NCBI GenBank assembly: GCA_963696025.1
Contig: CAVOII010000004.1
Coordinates: forward strand, 496,001-560,000
Source: JABCYV01 sp963696025
GTDB taxonomy: Bacteria > Acidobacteriota > Terriglobia > Terriglobales > Acidobacteriaceae
Direction: 5' to 3'
DNA length: 64,000 bases
Under the pieces are notes generated by a model. It made no database searches. It saw nothing but the letters and a program-made list of their open reading frames with translations, and was not told where the DNA came from. Shown here piece by piece: positions 9,650-18,272 of the stretch (position 1 is its first letter; the number at the start of each line of letters is the position of its first letter). Both the position numbers and the translations under genes were made by a program.

Positions 9650-9680
9650 CCGAGGCACGGTGAGCGGCAAGCCTCGGTTT
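9650..9680 (+). terminator. Weak hairpin, possible terminator
   Basis: CCGAGGC (9650-9656) can pair with GCCTCGG (9671-9677), followed only by TTTAG. It lies between the convergent genes ending at 9451 and 9692. The long loop and short T run make this a weak call. Confidence 0.3.
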
Positions 9681-9691
9681 AGCGCTATTGG

Positions 9692-10240
9692 TTACTTCCT
9701 GCTGGCAGGCGGGACGATACCGTTCATGCGCAGGTATTCCACCATCTGACCATAATGGTCAAAGGAGTGGGCCACCGCATCAACGGCAAGCTGAAGACGA
9801 GTGTTCTGCCTGAAGGGAACGGCCAATGGCTCCATCAAGTTTCTTTCATTGACGACAGCCACCGCCCGATGCAGCGCTGCGAACGAGCCTTTCAGGTGAT
9901 CCATGATCTGGGCCTTAGATCGTACAGCGTCGGGCCCGGTCTCGGACTCCTGATCAGGGATGGGCGTCTGGGTTAGGATGTACGCGGCCATACGATAATT
10001 GTTGGCGGCCAGATGCTTGACCTGCTGCGCGAAAGTGCGGGCGCCGGTAAACTCACCCGCGGTTGGCGCAAAGAAATACTTCTCCTCGGGCATGGCATCG
10101 GCAGCGAGCACGACCTCTTTCTCAGTTGTGGTGATCCATAAGTCGAGCGCCTGACTGACTGTAAGCCTGGCCTGAGCCAGGGCAACATAACTGACCAGAG
10201 GGAAGCACAGAAACAACAGAATGCGAGAGACAATCTTCAT
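9692..10240 (-). CDS. DinB-like secreted protein
   Basis: The start at ATG 10238-10240 is chosen because AAGGAG lies five bases upstream and a signal peptide begins there (MKIVSRILLFLCFPLVSYVALAQ). The 182-residue product has the DinB/YfiT-like four-helix layout: an early helix ending in MPEEKYFFAPTAGEFTGARTFAQQVKHLAANNYRMA, and a late AVDAVAHSFDHYGQMVEYLRMNGIVPP. The three His residues in these helices (QVKHLA, AHSFDHYGQ) match the metal site of the DinB superfamily. Members act as thiol-dependent transferases or have unknown roles; an exported version is inferred from the signal peptide. The activity is not known. Confidence 0.78.
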   Translation of the reverse strand: MKIVSRILLFLCFPLVSYVALAQARLTVSQALDLWITTTEKEVVLAADAMPEEKYFFAPTAGEFTGARTFAQQVKHLAANNYRMAAYILTQTPIPDQESETGPDAVRSKAQIMDHLKGSFAALHRAVAVVNERNLMEPLAVPFRQNTRLQLAVDAVAHSFDHYGQMVEYLRMNGIVPPASRK

Positions 10241-10753
10241 AGTAGCTCCTTTGAGAATTAAGCTTTCGACCCTAAAACAAACGCACGAGCAGGAACACGT
10301 GTGGCTCAATGCGCAGAGTGGCGTTGGGTTTTCAGCAGCTTGGAGGTCCGCGATCGGTTTCAGGGGATCCGATCGACGATACGATGATGACTGAGTTGGA
10401 GGATGGCGAAACCTTGCCGCCTGCGTGCCGCAGCGGACTAGGAATCTCGAACCTGTGGAGCTCCGCGAACTGAAATTGCGTGAAGGTGCGCAAGCTACAC
10501 TGACCAGGCAGCGATTTCAGGGTACGGCCACACGCAGAACCTCCGGCTGCCCTGGTTCCTGGTTTTTTCGGGACGCATGCTGGTCGGGTACTTGGATGGG
10601 GACATAGGGTCGCGGACTCGCTATTCCATCCGGTTGCACAACCAAATGCCGAGGCGGCGAACACCAAGATCAGAAGCCCGGAAGTGATGGAAGCGCAGCG
10701 CACGGGATCAATTCCTTTAGACGTGGCTGCAGCTGAAGTGTTATTCACGAAGA
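10241..10753. other. Spacer without a recognised gene
   Basis: About 510 bases between the DinB-like gene and the broken Coq4-like gene. Open frames are present on the minus strand but have the composition of shadow frames and no recognisable motif. I see no strong hairpin or repeat in it. Confidence 0.4.
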
Positions 10754-11232
10754 TCAGCCCTTCAGTCCACCCGGCGGAATCCCCAACCGGGCTCGAACCT
10801 CCCCTACCGTCATCTGCGATACAAACTCGCAAAGCGCAGGGTCGCGGTATAGCGTGCGTTGTCCTCTCGCCCTGAAAAAAGCCCGCCATACACGCACTGG
10901 AGAAATGAACAGCCCGATGGCTACCCCCGCCGCATCCAGCCAGTAAACCACGAGGTCTTGCACCCTGCCCTAAGTTCCCAGGCGGCAAGCTCCGCCTCCC
11001 CGATCCATTCGGTTCGATAGCCCGTGAGTATGTGATACAGATCGTGAAGCGGCGTAGCCCACTGGTGGGCCTTCGTATTGGAGAATCTCAGCGGTAATCT
11101 CCAAAACTTGACTGTGTAGGTCGGATCAGCACAGTCCTCAACCTGGAACCCGTTGCTGGCGAGAAAACGGTCGCGTGCTTCCTCCATAGTCAGCGCGTCA
11201 GGATAAGCGGGATTGGTTACCGGCGCGTTCAC
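10754..11232 (-). pseudogene. Coq4-like protein gene, split by a frameshift
   Basis: Two minus-strand frames join into one plausible protein. The first (11232 to about 10965) reads MNAPVTNPAYPDALTMEEAR and later HDLYHILTGYRTEWIGEAEL, which has the HDxxH plus distal Glu zinc motif of Coq4-family proteins. It is cut short by a stop at 10921. The second frame (10963 to 10754) continues naturally with QDLVVYWLDAAGVAIGLF and ends GVRARLGIPPGG-like. The shift lies in the G-rich stretch AGGGCAGGGTGCAAG around 10965-10980. Coq4 helps assemble or modify ubiquinone intermediates in eukaryotes and some bacteria. A sequencing error could also explain the break. Confidence 0.65.
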
Positions 11233-11390
11233 ACCCTATTCGAGTTTATCGAAGACTGTGCGAGTGAAGCGATTGACATCACCAGACCGGATTTGCTGGT
11301 GAAATGGCGGTGTTATGACAGTTATCGGGGCGGTCCGGGCTCTGCCGTTCCATCTCTTGTAAAAGGACTCAGGTCGATCCGGAATAGAGC

Positions 11391-11969
11391 TTATTTCCAG
11401 TGCGTTTTAAGTAACGCAAGCACGAGTACGTACCTGGCGAAAATATCTGGCACCGTCCAGGCCAGGCAATACAAAGTAACGAGAAGTAGCGGAAGCGGGC
11501 CATGAGCAAGGTTGGAATTGATAAAAAGGGATTCATACTGGGTGGCGGAGAAGTAAACGATGGGAACTGACGGGTCCCAGATAGAAATATCACCGAAAAG
11601 CCTTTTCTTCAGCCATATGGCGCAGGCTGCCGCGAGGATGACGACGCCGCAGGCAACAAATGATTCGACGCGGCTGTTCCAGTGAAAATATGGCTCGATC
11701 ATTTTTGAAAGCAGCGGCCTCAGACCCAACCGGTGCGGTCCGTGCTGCCACCTGAACATCTGCCAAGCCGAGTGCTTCTGAAATAAAGTTGCGTTGTTGA
11801 ACTCCCATTGATCCCAAAAGAAAATGTTCACGGAGTAGCGATAGGTCAACCGGAGAAGTCTTGCAGCAAGAATGATGAAGAAAGAAGCACCAATGATGAC
11901 GCCAACTCTATATCGAAGAGCATAGCGAGAGTCGCGTTCAGTCGCAGGAAGCATGTTTGTTGTAAGCAT
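11391..11969 (-). CDS. Truncated polytopic membrane protein (GT39-like N-terminal part)
   Basis: The 192-residue product has hydrophobic segments at VGVIIGASFFIILAARLL, SFVACGVVILAAACAIWL and PLPLLLVTLYCLAWTVP. Between them are FFWDQWEFNN and WQHGPHRLGLRPLL, a pattern I associate with larger membrane proteins of about 500 residues related to lipid-linked glycosyltransferases. The frame stops abruptly after a few helices (LLKTHWK) and no continuation is visible in other frames. The copy is therefore probably a 3'-truncated gene. Its neighbour at 10754-11232 is also broken, which suggests a rearranged spot. Confidence 0.5.
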   Translation of the reverse strand: MLTTNMLPATERDSRYALRYRVGVIIGASFFIILAARLLRLTYRYSVNIFFWDQWEFNNATLFQKHSAWQMFRWQHGPHRLGLRPLLSKMIEPYFHWNSRVESFVACGVVILAAACAIWLKKRLFGDISIWDPSVPIVYFSATQYESLFINSNLAHGPLPLLLVTLYCLAWTVPDIFARYVLVLALLKTHWK

Positions 11970-12033
11970 TATTGCTGTGATCAGGCGCTTGCACCAACTG
12001 AGAAATTACTTGCGAAATGCCGGGAATAAGCAG

Positions 12034-13350
12034 TCACCGCACAGGTGAGGTCGCTGTAACGCGGCCACGGATGCGCAAGGTGAGAGGCAACACACCGGCA
12101 ATCACGAGCGCGACCACCAGGACCGCAAAGCCGGACCTGAATGAATGGGTACGAGCGGCCTGATAGCCGACTAAGGCCGGGCCGAGAAAACCTCCGAGGC
12201 CGGCTGCGACACAGTTAATAGTGCCGGTAGCCATGGCCGCAGCGGAATCACAAAGGAATGCAGACGGCATAGCCCAGAAGCTGGGCAAAAAGGCGAGCAG
12301 GCTGGCGGCGGCAATCGAGAACAGGAAAAGAGAAGGTATGGTTCCCCAATCCGCCTGGCTTAGCACCAGTAATGCGGCCGCCGCCGTCCACAGCGGAATC
12401 GCGGTGTGCCAGCGTCGTTCGGCAGTGCGGTCAGAGTGCCAACCGTTCACCTGCATAGCCACAAAACCAAGAAGGTTCGGCAAGGCAACCATTAGAGTCA
12501 CCTTGAAATCACTCACTCCCGACAAGCGCTTCAGCATGGTGGGCAGCCAAAAGGCCAAAGCGTATGCCGATCCATTCTGCACGAAATGCAAGGTAGTCAG
12601 GATGAGAACGTCGCGATGCCGGATCGCCTCCCAAGCGGTATAGGCGCGGACAGATTTTTTGGCCCGCTTCTCGCTCTCCAGCTGATTGATGACCCACTCC
12701 CGCTCATCCGGGGGCAGCCACTCGGCCTGATGCGGCCAATCGGTCAGATAAAACCAAGTCACGACGCCGAAGAACAGCGCGGGCATACCCTCCAGAATGA
12801 ACAACCACTGCCAGCCGTGCAGGCCGAACCAGTGGACGCCCAGCAGTAATCCCGAGATTGGGGAACCGATCGCAAACGATAAAGGAATGGCAGCCATGAA
12901 ACCGGCCACTGCCTTGGCGCGATCTTCATAGATGAACCAGTGGGTGAGATACACGATGATCCCGGGGAAGAACCCCGCCTCCGCCAATCCCAGCAAGAAC
13001 CGCATGGTGTAGAACTGATGCGGTGTACGGATAAAGGCCATCCCGACCGTGACGATCCCCCAGGAGACCATGATGCGCGAAAGCCAGCGCCGTGCGCTCC
13101 AACGCTCTATGATGATGGTGCCGGGAATTTCCAGAATGACGTAGCCAAGGGCGAAGATGCCCGCCCCGAAGCCAATCACGCGATAGTCGAAGCCGAGATC
13201 GCGCGGCATTTGCAGGGCTGCAGTGGCAAGATTGTTGCGATCCAGGTAAGCAATTACGTACATCAGGAGCACATACGGCAGAAGGCGCAAAGCAATGCGA
13301 TGTCGGGCGCGGCGGGCAACGTCATCGGCGACAATGGCGGTGGCAGACAA
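12034..13350 (-). CDS. MFS transporter, anion:cation symporter (ACS) family
   Basis: A 438-residue protein with about 12 hydrophobic helices. The N-terminus RLLPYVLLMYVIAYLDRNNLATAAL and the segment ERWSARRWLSRIMVSWGIV, plus FLLGLAEAGFFPGIIVYLTHWF, are typical of the ACS group of the major facilitator superfamily. That group includes tartrate, hexuronate, glucarate, phthalate and rhamnose-type permeases and usually couples organic acid uptake to protons. The substrate cannot be told from the sequence and no catabolic genes are adjacent. The start is a TTG, weakly supported. The upstream region faces the divergent gene at 13498. Confidence 0.88.
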   Translation of the reverse strand: MSATAIVADDVARRARHRIALRLLPYVLLMYVIAYLDRNNLATAALQMPRDLGFDYRVIGFGAGIFALGYVILEIPGTIIIERWSARRWLSRIMVSWGIVTVGMAFIRTPHQFYTMRFLLGLAEAGFFPGIIVYLTHWFIYEDRAKAVAGFMAAIPLSFAIGSPISGLLLGVHWFGLHGWQWLFILEGMPALFFGVVTWFYLTDWPHQAEWLPPDEREWVINQLESEKRAKKSVRAYTAWEAIRHRDVLILTTLHFVQNGSAYALAFWLPTMLKRLSGVSDFKVTLMVALPNLLGFVAMQVNGWHSDRTAERRWHTAIPLWTAAAALLVLSQADWGTIPSLFLFSIAAASLLAFLPSFWAMPSAFLCDSAAAMATGTINCVAAGLGGFLGPALVGYQAARTHSFRSGFAVLVVALVIAGVLPLTLRIRGRVTATSPVR

Positions 13351-13497
13351 TTTTCTTTTGCGAAGATCGAGTTAGGTGGGCGGAGCATGCCCCCCGAAAA
13401 TCACGCGATTATATACCGCGCTCCGAGCGCGGACGCTCGAGGACGACATTACCACTGCCACAGAAGTAGGTAGTATAAGCATTCCTTCCTTCTCTTC

Positions 13498-15003
13498 ATG
13501 AAATGGGACCAGACAAGGCTGCCGGCGTGGCTGCTGGGAATGCTAGTAGCTTACGCTGCGGTTCGAAGCTTCTTTCTCGCCGCATGGAAGCCCTTGTGGT
13601 ATGACGAGGTGTGTACTGTAGTCATGTCGCGCCAGCCCAGCATGGCTTCGGTCTGGAGCGCACTCGAGCGAGGCGCGGACTCCCAACCCCCGCCTTTCTA
13701 CCCGGTGGAGCGATTTGCGCGCTGGCTGATTCCCAACGACCCGCTTGCGTTTCGTCTCCCGTCCATACTTGGGTTCTGCGGCGTTGTGGTGTGTCTATTC
13801 ATATTCGTCAGAAGACGCAACGGCACAGGCTGTGCTTTGCTGTGCGCTGCTCTGCCTTTGTTGTCGGCTCTTTATGCTTTCTACGCGATCGAGGCTCGCG
13901 GGTATTCCTTAATGACTGCCTGCATAGCACTCGCCCTCGTCTGCTATCAACGGGCGGATGACCTCGCGTGGGTGACGTTTTTGGGAGTGAGCCTGGCGGC
14001 CGCGGTGAGCTTCCAATACTACGCGATTTTCGCGTTGGCGCCATTTGTTCTCGCCGAAGCCGCGCACTTCTTTGAAACGCGGCGCTCGAGGCCATGGGTA
14101 TGGCTTGCCCTGGGTTGTGGTCTCGTGCCTCTAGTCATTTTCTGGCCGTTGCTGTCGACACTAAGGCAGTACTACGGCGATCATTTTTGGGCCCAGCCCA
14201 GATTGATGACCGCCATGAATGCGTATAGTTGGCTCTTTCTGTTGAGGCCGCCCTGGGGCTTGCTAACTGTCTCCATAGTATGGCTGGGCCTGTTGAGCGT
14301 CATCGTTTCCAAACTCTCTGCCCGGAGGTCTCCTGCTGCTTCTGAGACGGAGTCCTTCCTAAATGAGGACGTGTTGGTGTTGACGCTGGTGGCTCTGCCG
14401 TTTATTTCTTTTCTCGGCACGAAGGCGGCCCATGGCGGCCTCACCTACCGTTATATGCTGCCGACCATACTAGGCGTCGCGCTCGCGTTCGGTCGCTTGC
14501 TTCCTCGCTTGGGGCTCAGGCGGATGGCGGTCTTTGGAGTCTTCGTCCTCTGCGGATTAGCTCTACAGGAAGTATCCTTCTGGCGTCCGGATAAGAACAG
14601 GGCTGTCTCGCCCGCAAAAACTTTGGAATCGCTGATCAATTCCGCACCCGCTCTTCCTATTGTGGTATCGGATGCCGGCGACTATCTCCAACTGGTGTAC
14701 TATGCGTCGCCCCAGTTGGCAGCCCGCCTCGTGAGTCTCGTCGACCTCCCTAAAGCAGTCGCTTATTCCAGAAGCGATACCATCGACCGGCAACTTTTAC
14801 TTTTGCGTTCCTACATCCCGCTGCAGCAGGAGGGATTTCAAGGTTTTGTCGCAATCCATCCGAAATTTCTTTTGTATTCCGGAGGCGGCGGATGGGATTG
14901 GTGGCCGCGCCGCCTGCGGGACGACGGCTACACGCTTCAATTGGTTGCGTTTCACGAAAACGCCAAGGTCTACCTTGTCCTTCGAGGCGGGGCGACGCGC
15001 TGA
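13498..15003 (+). CDS. GT39/ArnT-like polytopic glycosyltransferase
   Basis: A 501-residue protein with roughly 10-12 hydrophobic segments. Near the N-terminus, after the first helix, it has WKPLWYDEVCTVVMSRQPS, which carries the acidic Asp-Glu pair in the first periplasmic loop that is the catalytic and metal-binding site of GT39/GT83 enzymes. PPPFYPVERF and FYAIEARGYSLMTACIALALV also fit the family. Such proteins transfer a sugar from a polyprenyl-phosphate donor to lipid or protein at the outer face of the inner membrane. The acceptor is unknown. No strong ribosome site precedes the ATG. Confidence 0.8.
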   Translation: MKWDQTRLPAWLLGMLVAYAAVRSFFLAAWKPLWYDEVCTVVMSRQPSMASVWSALERGADSQPPPFYPVERFARWLIPNDPLAFRLPSILGFCGVVVCLFIFVRRRNGTGCALLCAALPLLSALYAFYAIEARGYSLMTACIALALVCYQRADDLAWVTFLGVSLAAAVSFQYYAIFALAPFVLAEAAHFFETRRSRPWVWLALGCGLVPLVIFWPLLSTLRQYYGDHFWAQPRLMTAMNAYSWLFLLRPPWGLLTVSIVWLGLLSVIVSKLSARRSPAASETESFLNEDVLVLTLVALPFISFLGTKAAHGGLTYRYMLPTILGVALAFGRLLPRLGLRRMAVFGVFVLCGLALQEVSFWRPDKNRAVSPAKTLESLINSAPALPIVVSDAGDYLQLVYYASPQLAARLVSLVDLPKAVAYSRSDTIDRQLLLLRSYIPLQQEGFQGFVAIHPKFLLYSGGGGWDWWPRRLRDDGYTLQLVAFHENAKVYLVLRGGATR

Positions 15004-15061
15004 ACCTTTATTGCATTCCCGCGGAAGGAGTGACTTGGGGATTGACCCACACTCGCGGGGA

Positions 15062-15117
15062 GGCTTCGACTGCGATTGAGCTTCACATTTGCGAAGGTCA
15101 ATCTCGCTCAGCATGAC
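15062..15117. repeat. CTTCGACTGCG / CTCAGCATGACA repeat, copy 1
   Basis: The spacer between the convergent genes contains GCTTCGACTGCG and then CTCGCTCAGCATGACA. The same two words bracket the repeat at 59722-59777. This looks like a second family of short intergenic repeats, distinct from the 47288-47386 type. Confidence 0.5.
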
Positions 15118-15121
15118 AAGC

Positions 15122-16363
15122 TCATTCGTAGCGCAGGGCTTCGATGGGATCGAGATTCGCCGCGCGGACAGCGGGAAACATTCCGCTGATGACCCCGACC
15201 AGAGCGAGGATGGTAGCGGAAATCAAGAGAATCTTGGGAGCGACAATCAGGCGAATGTCTCCGGCTTCGGCGTGCTGGGCCATGGCGCTATACAAAGTGA
15301 GTCTCCCCACCGAAATCGAGACCATATAAGAAAGCAGAATTCCGAAGACTCCGCCGACTGCTGTAATCACCATTGCCTCTGCCAAAAATTGGAACAGGAT
15401 GTCGCCTTTGCGCGCGCCCAAGGCTTTTTCCACGCCGATTTCCCGGGTTCGCTGGGTCACCGAGACCAGCATGATATTCATGAGGCCAACACCGCCGATG
15501 CCGAGCGTGATAGTGCCGATGAAGGTCAACAGAATTTTCAGTCCCAAAGAGATGATGGCAAACTGAGAGAGCTGCTTCTGAGCGTCGAAGAGGAACACCG
15601 CCCGCTCATCATCAGGCTTGAAGCCGTGGGCCACGCCTAGCGCTTCACGGATGGTCTTGGTGAGCTTTTCGTGATCCAGGCCCTCGGAATCAAGCCAAAT
15701 GCCGCCCAGGTAATGATTGTCCTGCAGTACATCCATGGAGTTGAAGGCGAGGTAGATAGAGCGATTTGAGTCGTCGTCGGCTTCCTGCATGCGGGCCTTC
15801 AGCACGCCAACGACCTCGAAGCTGACTCCGTTCAGACGGATGGTTTCACTGAGCGCGGGCATTCCTGAGAACAATTTTTCCCGGGCTTCGGAGCCCAGAA
15901 CAGCGAAGTGTCCGTGCGTCATGTTGTCCTGGTCGTTGAGAAAGCGGCCCTCCGCGATCTCGAGGTTCCAAATGTCCCGGATGGAAGCATCGATGCCGAC
16001 TACCGGAAATGTGAAGGAACGAGGCCCACTTTGAACTGTGGCTTGCTTGTCTGCTTCACGCGCAATATGGCGGGTGAGCGGAACCACGTTACCTAGGAGT
16101 TCGACATCATCGTTGGTGAAGCGGATTTGCACGCCGGCTTTATTGCCGCCGGCCTGCTGCGAGGTACGCCCGGGGAAAATGCCGACCGCGGTAGCGCCAA
16201 AACTGTCAAAGATGTTCTCGATGGCCTGTGCGAAACCTTCCCCGTAGGCAAGCAGGAGGACGACGGTGGCGATTCCCCAGGCCATGCCCAGCATGGTGAG
16301 CACGGTCTTGCGCAGATCGTGCCGCATGGCGCCGTAGGCTTGTTGTAGGAGGTCACGCTTCAT
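15122..16363 (-). CDS. MacB/FtsX-type ABC transporter permease (second of pair)
   Basis: The 413-residue product has the layout of MacB-like permeases: an N-terminal membrane helix (TVLTMLGMAWGIATVVLLLAYG), a periplasmic core of about 230 residues, then three C-terminal helices and the FtsX signature TQRTREIGVEKALGARKGDILFQFL. It ends with PAVRAANLDPIEALRYE, the usual family terminus. It lies six bases downstream of the related permease at 16370, so the two are surely one operon. In the family, such permeases work with a separate ATPase and a membrane-fusion protein to export peptides, lipoproteins or drugs. No ATPase gene is adjacent, so the partner must be elsewhere. Confidence 0.9.
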   Translation of the reverse strand: MKRDLLQQAYGAMRHDLRKTVLTMLGMAWGIATVVLLLAYGEGFAQAIENIFDSFGATAVGIFPGRTSQQAGGNKAGVQIRFTNDDVELLGNVVPLTRHIAREADKQATVQSGPRSFTFPVVGIDASIRDIWNLEIAEGRFLNDQDNMTHGHFAVLGSEAREKLFSGMPALSETIRLNGVSFEVVGVLKARMQEADDDSNRSIYLAFNSMDVLQDNHYLGGIWLDSEGLDHEKLTKTIREALGVAHGFKPDDERAVFLFDAQKQLSQFAIISLGLKILLTFIGTITLGIGGVGLMNIMLVSVTQRTREIGVEKALGARKGDILFQFLAEAMVITAVGGVFGILLSYMVSISVGRLTLYSAMAQHAEAGDIRLIVAPKILLISATILALVGVISGMFPAVRAANLDPIEALRYE

Positions 16364-16369
16364 ATGGAT

Positions 16370-17620
16370 CTATTCCCTGCGTAGGGCTTCGACCGGTTCC
16401 AGCCGTGCCGCTGTGCGCGCCGGATACAAACCCGCCACCGTGCCAGCCAGCGCCAACGAGGCGATGGCGAGCGCTGCAGTTGCGGGCACTAACTTCGGAG
16501 TGTCGAAGCCGGGCGGTTGGGGCAGCGTTCCCAAAGCGGCCATCAGCGCCGCGGCTCCGGCCATGCCCAGGCCTCCGCTGAGCAAAGTGAGAAATGCGCC
16601 TTCGATAAAAAATTGGAACATGATACTGCGGTTGGTAGCGCCCAGGGCTTTTCTCAGGCCGATTTCACGAGTACGGTCAGCGACGGCCACCAGCATAATA
16701 TTGATGATGCCGATGGCGCCCAAAGCCAGTGTTACAAGTCCCACGCTGCCCAGGAATAGATTCATGGCATCGAAAATCTTGCCCACGGTATCCACGGTTT
16801 TGATGGTATCCCACTCGTCCCAGCCGTCGGGAGTCTGGTAATCGAAGCCGTGGTTGCGGGCGATGATTTTATGGACTTCGAGTCTCGAAGCTTCGTGCAG
16901 GTCGCGGCTCCGGGGCTGGTAGTTGATCATACTAATGGCATCGACCGTACCACCGACATTCAGCGGGCGAAAATTCTCGTTCATGGTGTTAAAGGGAACG
17001 AAAATCCGCATGTTGAGAACGTTGTTGTCGCCGTGCCCAAGGCGCTTAATGACACCGATAACCTGGAAGCGGACATCATTGAGCAGAATAGTGCTGCCCA
17101 CTGCGGGACGGCCAGGAAACAAGAGACGGTGAGCTTCGTCGCCCAGTACCACGACAGCCCGCTTTTGCTCGTCGTCCAGCCGGTTTATCCAGCGGCCATC
17201 GGCCAGCGGCAGGTAGCGGATTTCACCGTAGGCAGCAGGGACGCCCATGAGTCGACCGCTGCTCTGGAAAAAGTCACTGACCGCCCGCACATCGTCGCGC
17301 GTTATGACGGGCGCGGCCGCCTTGACATCCGGTGCATCGCGCAAGATGTCGAGATAATCTTTGTATGTGAGGTAGTATTGCCGCATGCCGCTGAAACTGC
17401 CGTTCAAGGCTGGCGCGCGGCCGGACCAGATGAACATCACGTTCTCGCCAAGTTCATCGAACTGCTTGCGGTTGCCGGAGCGGAAGCCTTCGCCCAGACC
17501 GACGAGAAGAAGCAATGATCCCACGCCCCAGGCGATGCCGAACATGGTGAGGAACGAGCGAAGCTTGTGCGCCCATAGGGTGCGTAGGGTCTGGCCAAAG
17601 ATGTCGAAAAGCAGGCGCAT
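16370..17620 (-). CDS. MacB/FtsX-type ABC transporter permease (first of pair)
   Basis: The 416-residue product resembles the next gene in design: N-terminal helix (LRSFLTMFGIAWGVGSLLLL), periplasmic MacB-like core, and a C-terminal FtsX domain with DRTREIGLRKALGATNRSI and a final ARTAARLEPVEALRRE. It is the promoter-proximal gene of a two-permease unit. The two copies are divergent in the core, so they probably form a heterodimer rather than being a recent duplication. The upstream spacer to the divergent cupin gene is short (about 90 bases) and must hold the promoters for both directions. Confidence 0.9.
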   Translation of the reverse strand: MRLLFDIFGQTLRTLWAHKLRSFLTMFGIAWGVGSLLLLVGLGEGFRSGNRKQFDELGENVMFIWSGRAPALNGSFSGMRQYYLTYKDYLDILRDAPDVKAAAPVITRDDVRAVSDFFQSSGRLMGVPAAYGEIRYLPLADGRWINRLDDEQKRAVVVLGDEAHRLLFPGRPAVGSTILLNDVRFQVIGVIKRLGHGDNNVLNMRIFVPFNTMNENFRPLNVGGTVDAISMINYQPRSRDLHEASRLEVHKIIARNHGFDYQTPDGWDEWDTIKTVDTVGKIFDAMNLFLGSVGLVTLALGAIGIINIMLVAVADRTREIGLRKALGATNRSIMFQFFIEGAFLTLLSGGLGMAGAAALMAALGTLPQPPGFDTPKLVPATAALAIASLALAGTVAGLYPARTAARLEPVEALRRE

Positions 17621-17713
17621 GAATTCTCAGTAATGATACGTGAAGCGTCAGGATTCTGTTCCAAGGGAGAAAGAGAGAAGTCAGATATTGATAACGGTTC
17701 CAGGAGACAAGCC

Positions 17714-18073
17714 TTGTACGAAGTGATTCTGAAACGCTTTGAGCAGCCAGACGAGATTCGGAACTTTGAGAAGGGCAAATTTGAGGTGGTACGGATCGGC
17801 GGCATGACCATTGGCCGGGCGACCTATGAACCTGGCTGGAGGTGGTCGGTGCATGTGGGCCGCTCAGTCGGAGCGAAAAGTTGCGCCGTGGAACATGTTG
17901 GCGTAGTTATCTCGGGACGAGCGACAGCCGCCATGGACGATGGCAGAGTCATCGAAATGAAAGCGGGCGACATTTTCTATATTGCCCCTGGTCATGACAG
18001 CTGGGTGGTGGGCGATGAGCCCTACGTGTCTCTTCATCTGATGGGGGCGGGTGATTATGCGCAGCATAAGTGA
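17714..18073 (+). CDS. Cupin-domain protein
   Basis: A TTG at 17714-17716 is the preferred start because AGGAGA lies six to ten bases upstream; a longer frame from 17633 has no such signal. The 119-residue product starts LYEVILKRFEQPDEIRNFEKG. It has a single conserved beta-barrel with GRATYEPGWRWSVHVG, CAVEHVGVVISGRATAAMDDG and IEMKAGDIFYIAPGHDSWVVGDEP. These match the two cupin motifs, including His and Glu metal ligands. Function is unknown; small cupins of this type are usually annotated only by fold. It lies 200 bases upstream of hemQ on the same strand. Confidence 0.8.
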   Translation: MYEVILKRFEQPDEIRNFEKGKFEVVRIGGMTIGRATYEPGWRWSVHVGRSVGAKSCAVEHVGVVISGRATAAMDDGRVIEMKAGDIFYIAPGHDSWVVGDEPYVSLHLMGAGDYAQHK

Positions 18074-18105
18074 GGAGAAGGGAGTTCTTGGCATGCTTGC
18101 AGTCA

Positions 18106-18150
18106 ATTCTTTAGCCACAAAGTTGGCAAAGAAGAGGCGCCAAGAGCATG
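18106..18150. repeat. CAAAGTTNGCAAAGAA word repeat, copy 1
   Basis: TTCTTTAGCCACAAAGTTGGCAAAGAAG-type sequence, closely matching 20970-21012 (TTCTTTAACCGCAAAGTTCGCAAAGAAC). Both continue with CCAAGA. The pair sits in spacers beside cupin/hemQ and the DMT gene. Confidence 0.5.
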
Positions 18151-18272
18151 CTCTTACCAAAAAGTCATTCGTGAGACTGGTTCTTAGTCGGTTCCCAGTT
18201 CTCGGTTCTCTGTTTCTTACAGATGGGCAGAGGATCAGTACAATAATCGCCTGAAGGAACCTAAGGAGCAGA

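Noticed and set aside
10332..10988. Minus-strand frame of 218 codons
   Set aside because: Overlaps the Coq4-like continuation in another frame and has low-complexity Gly/Arg/Ser composition.
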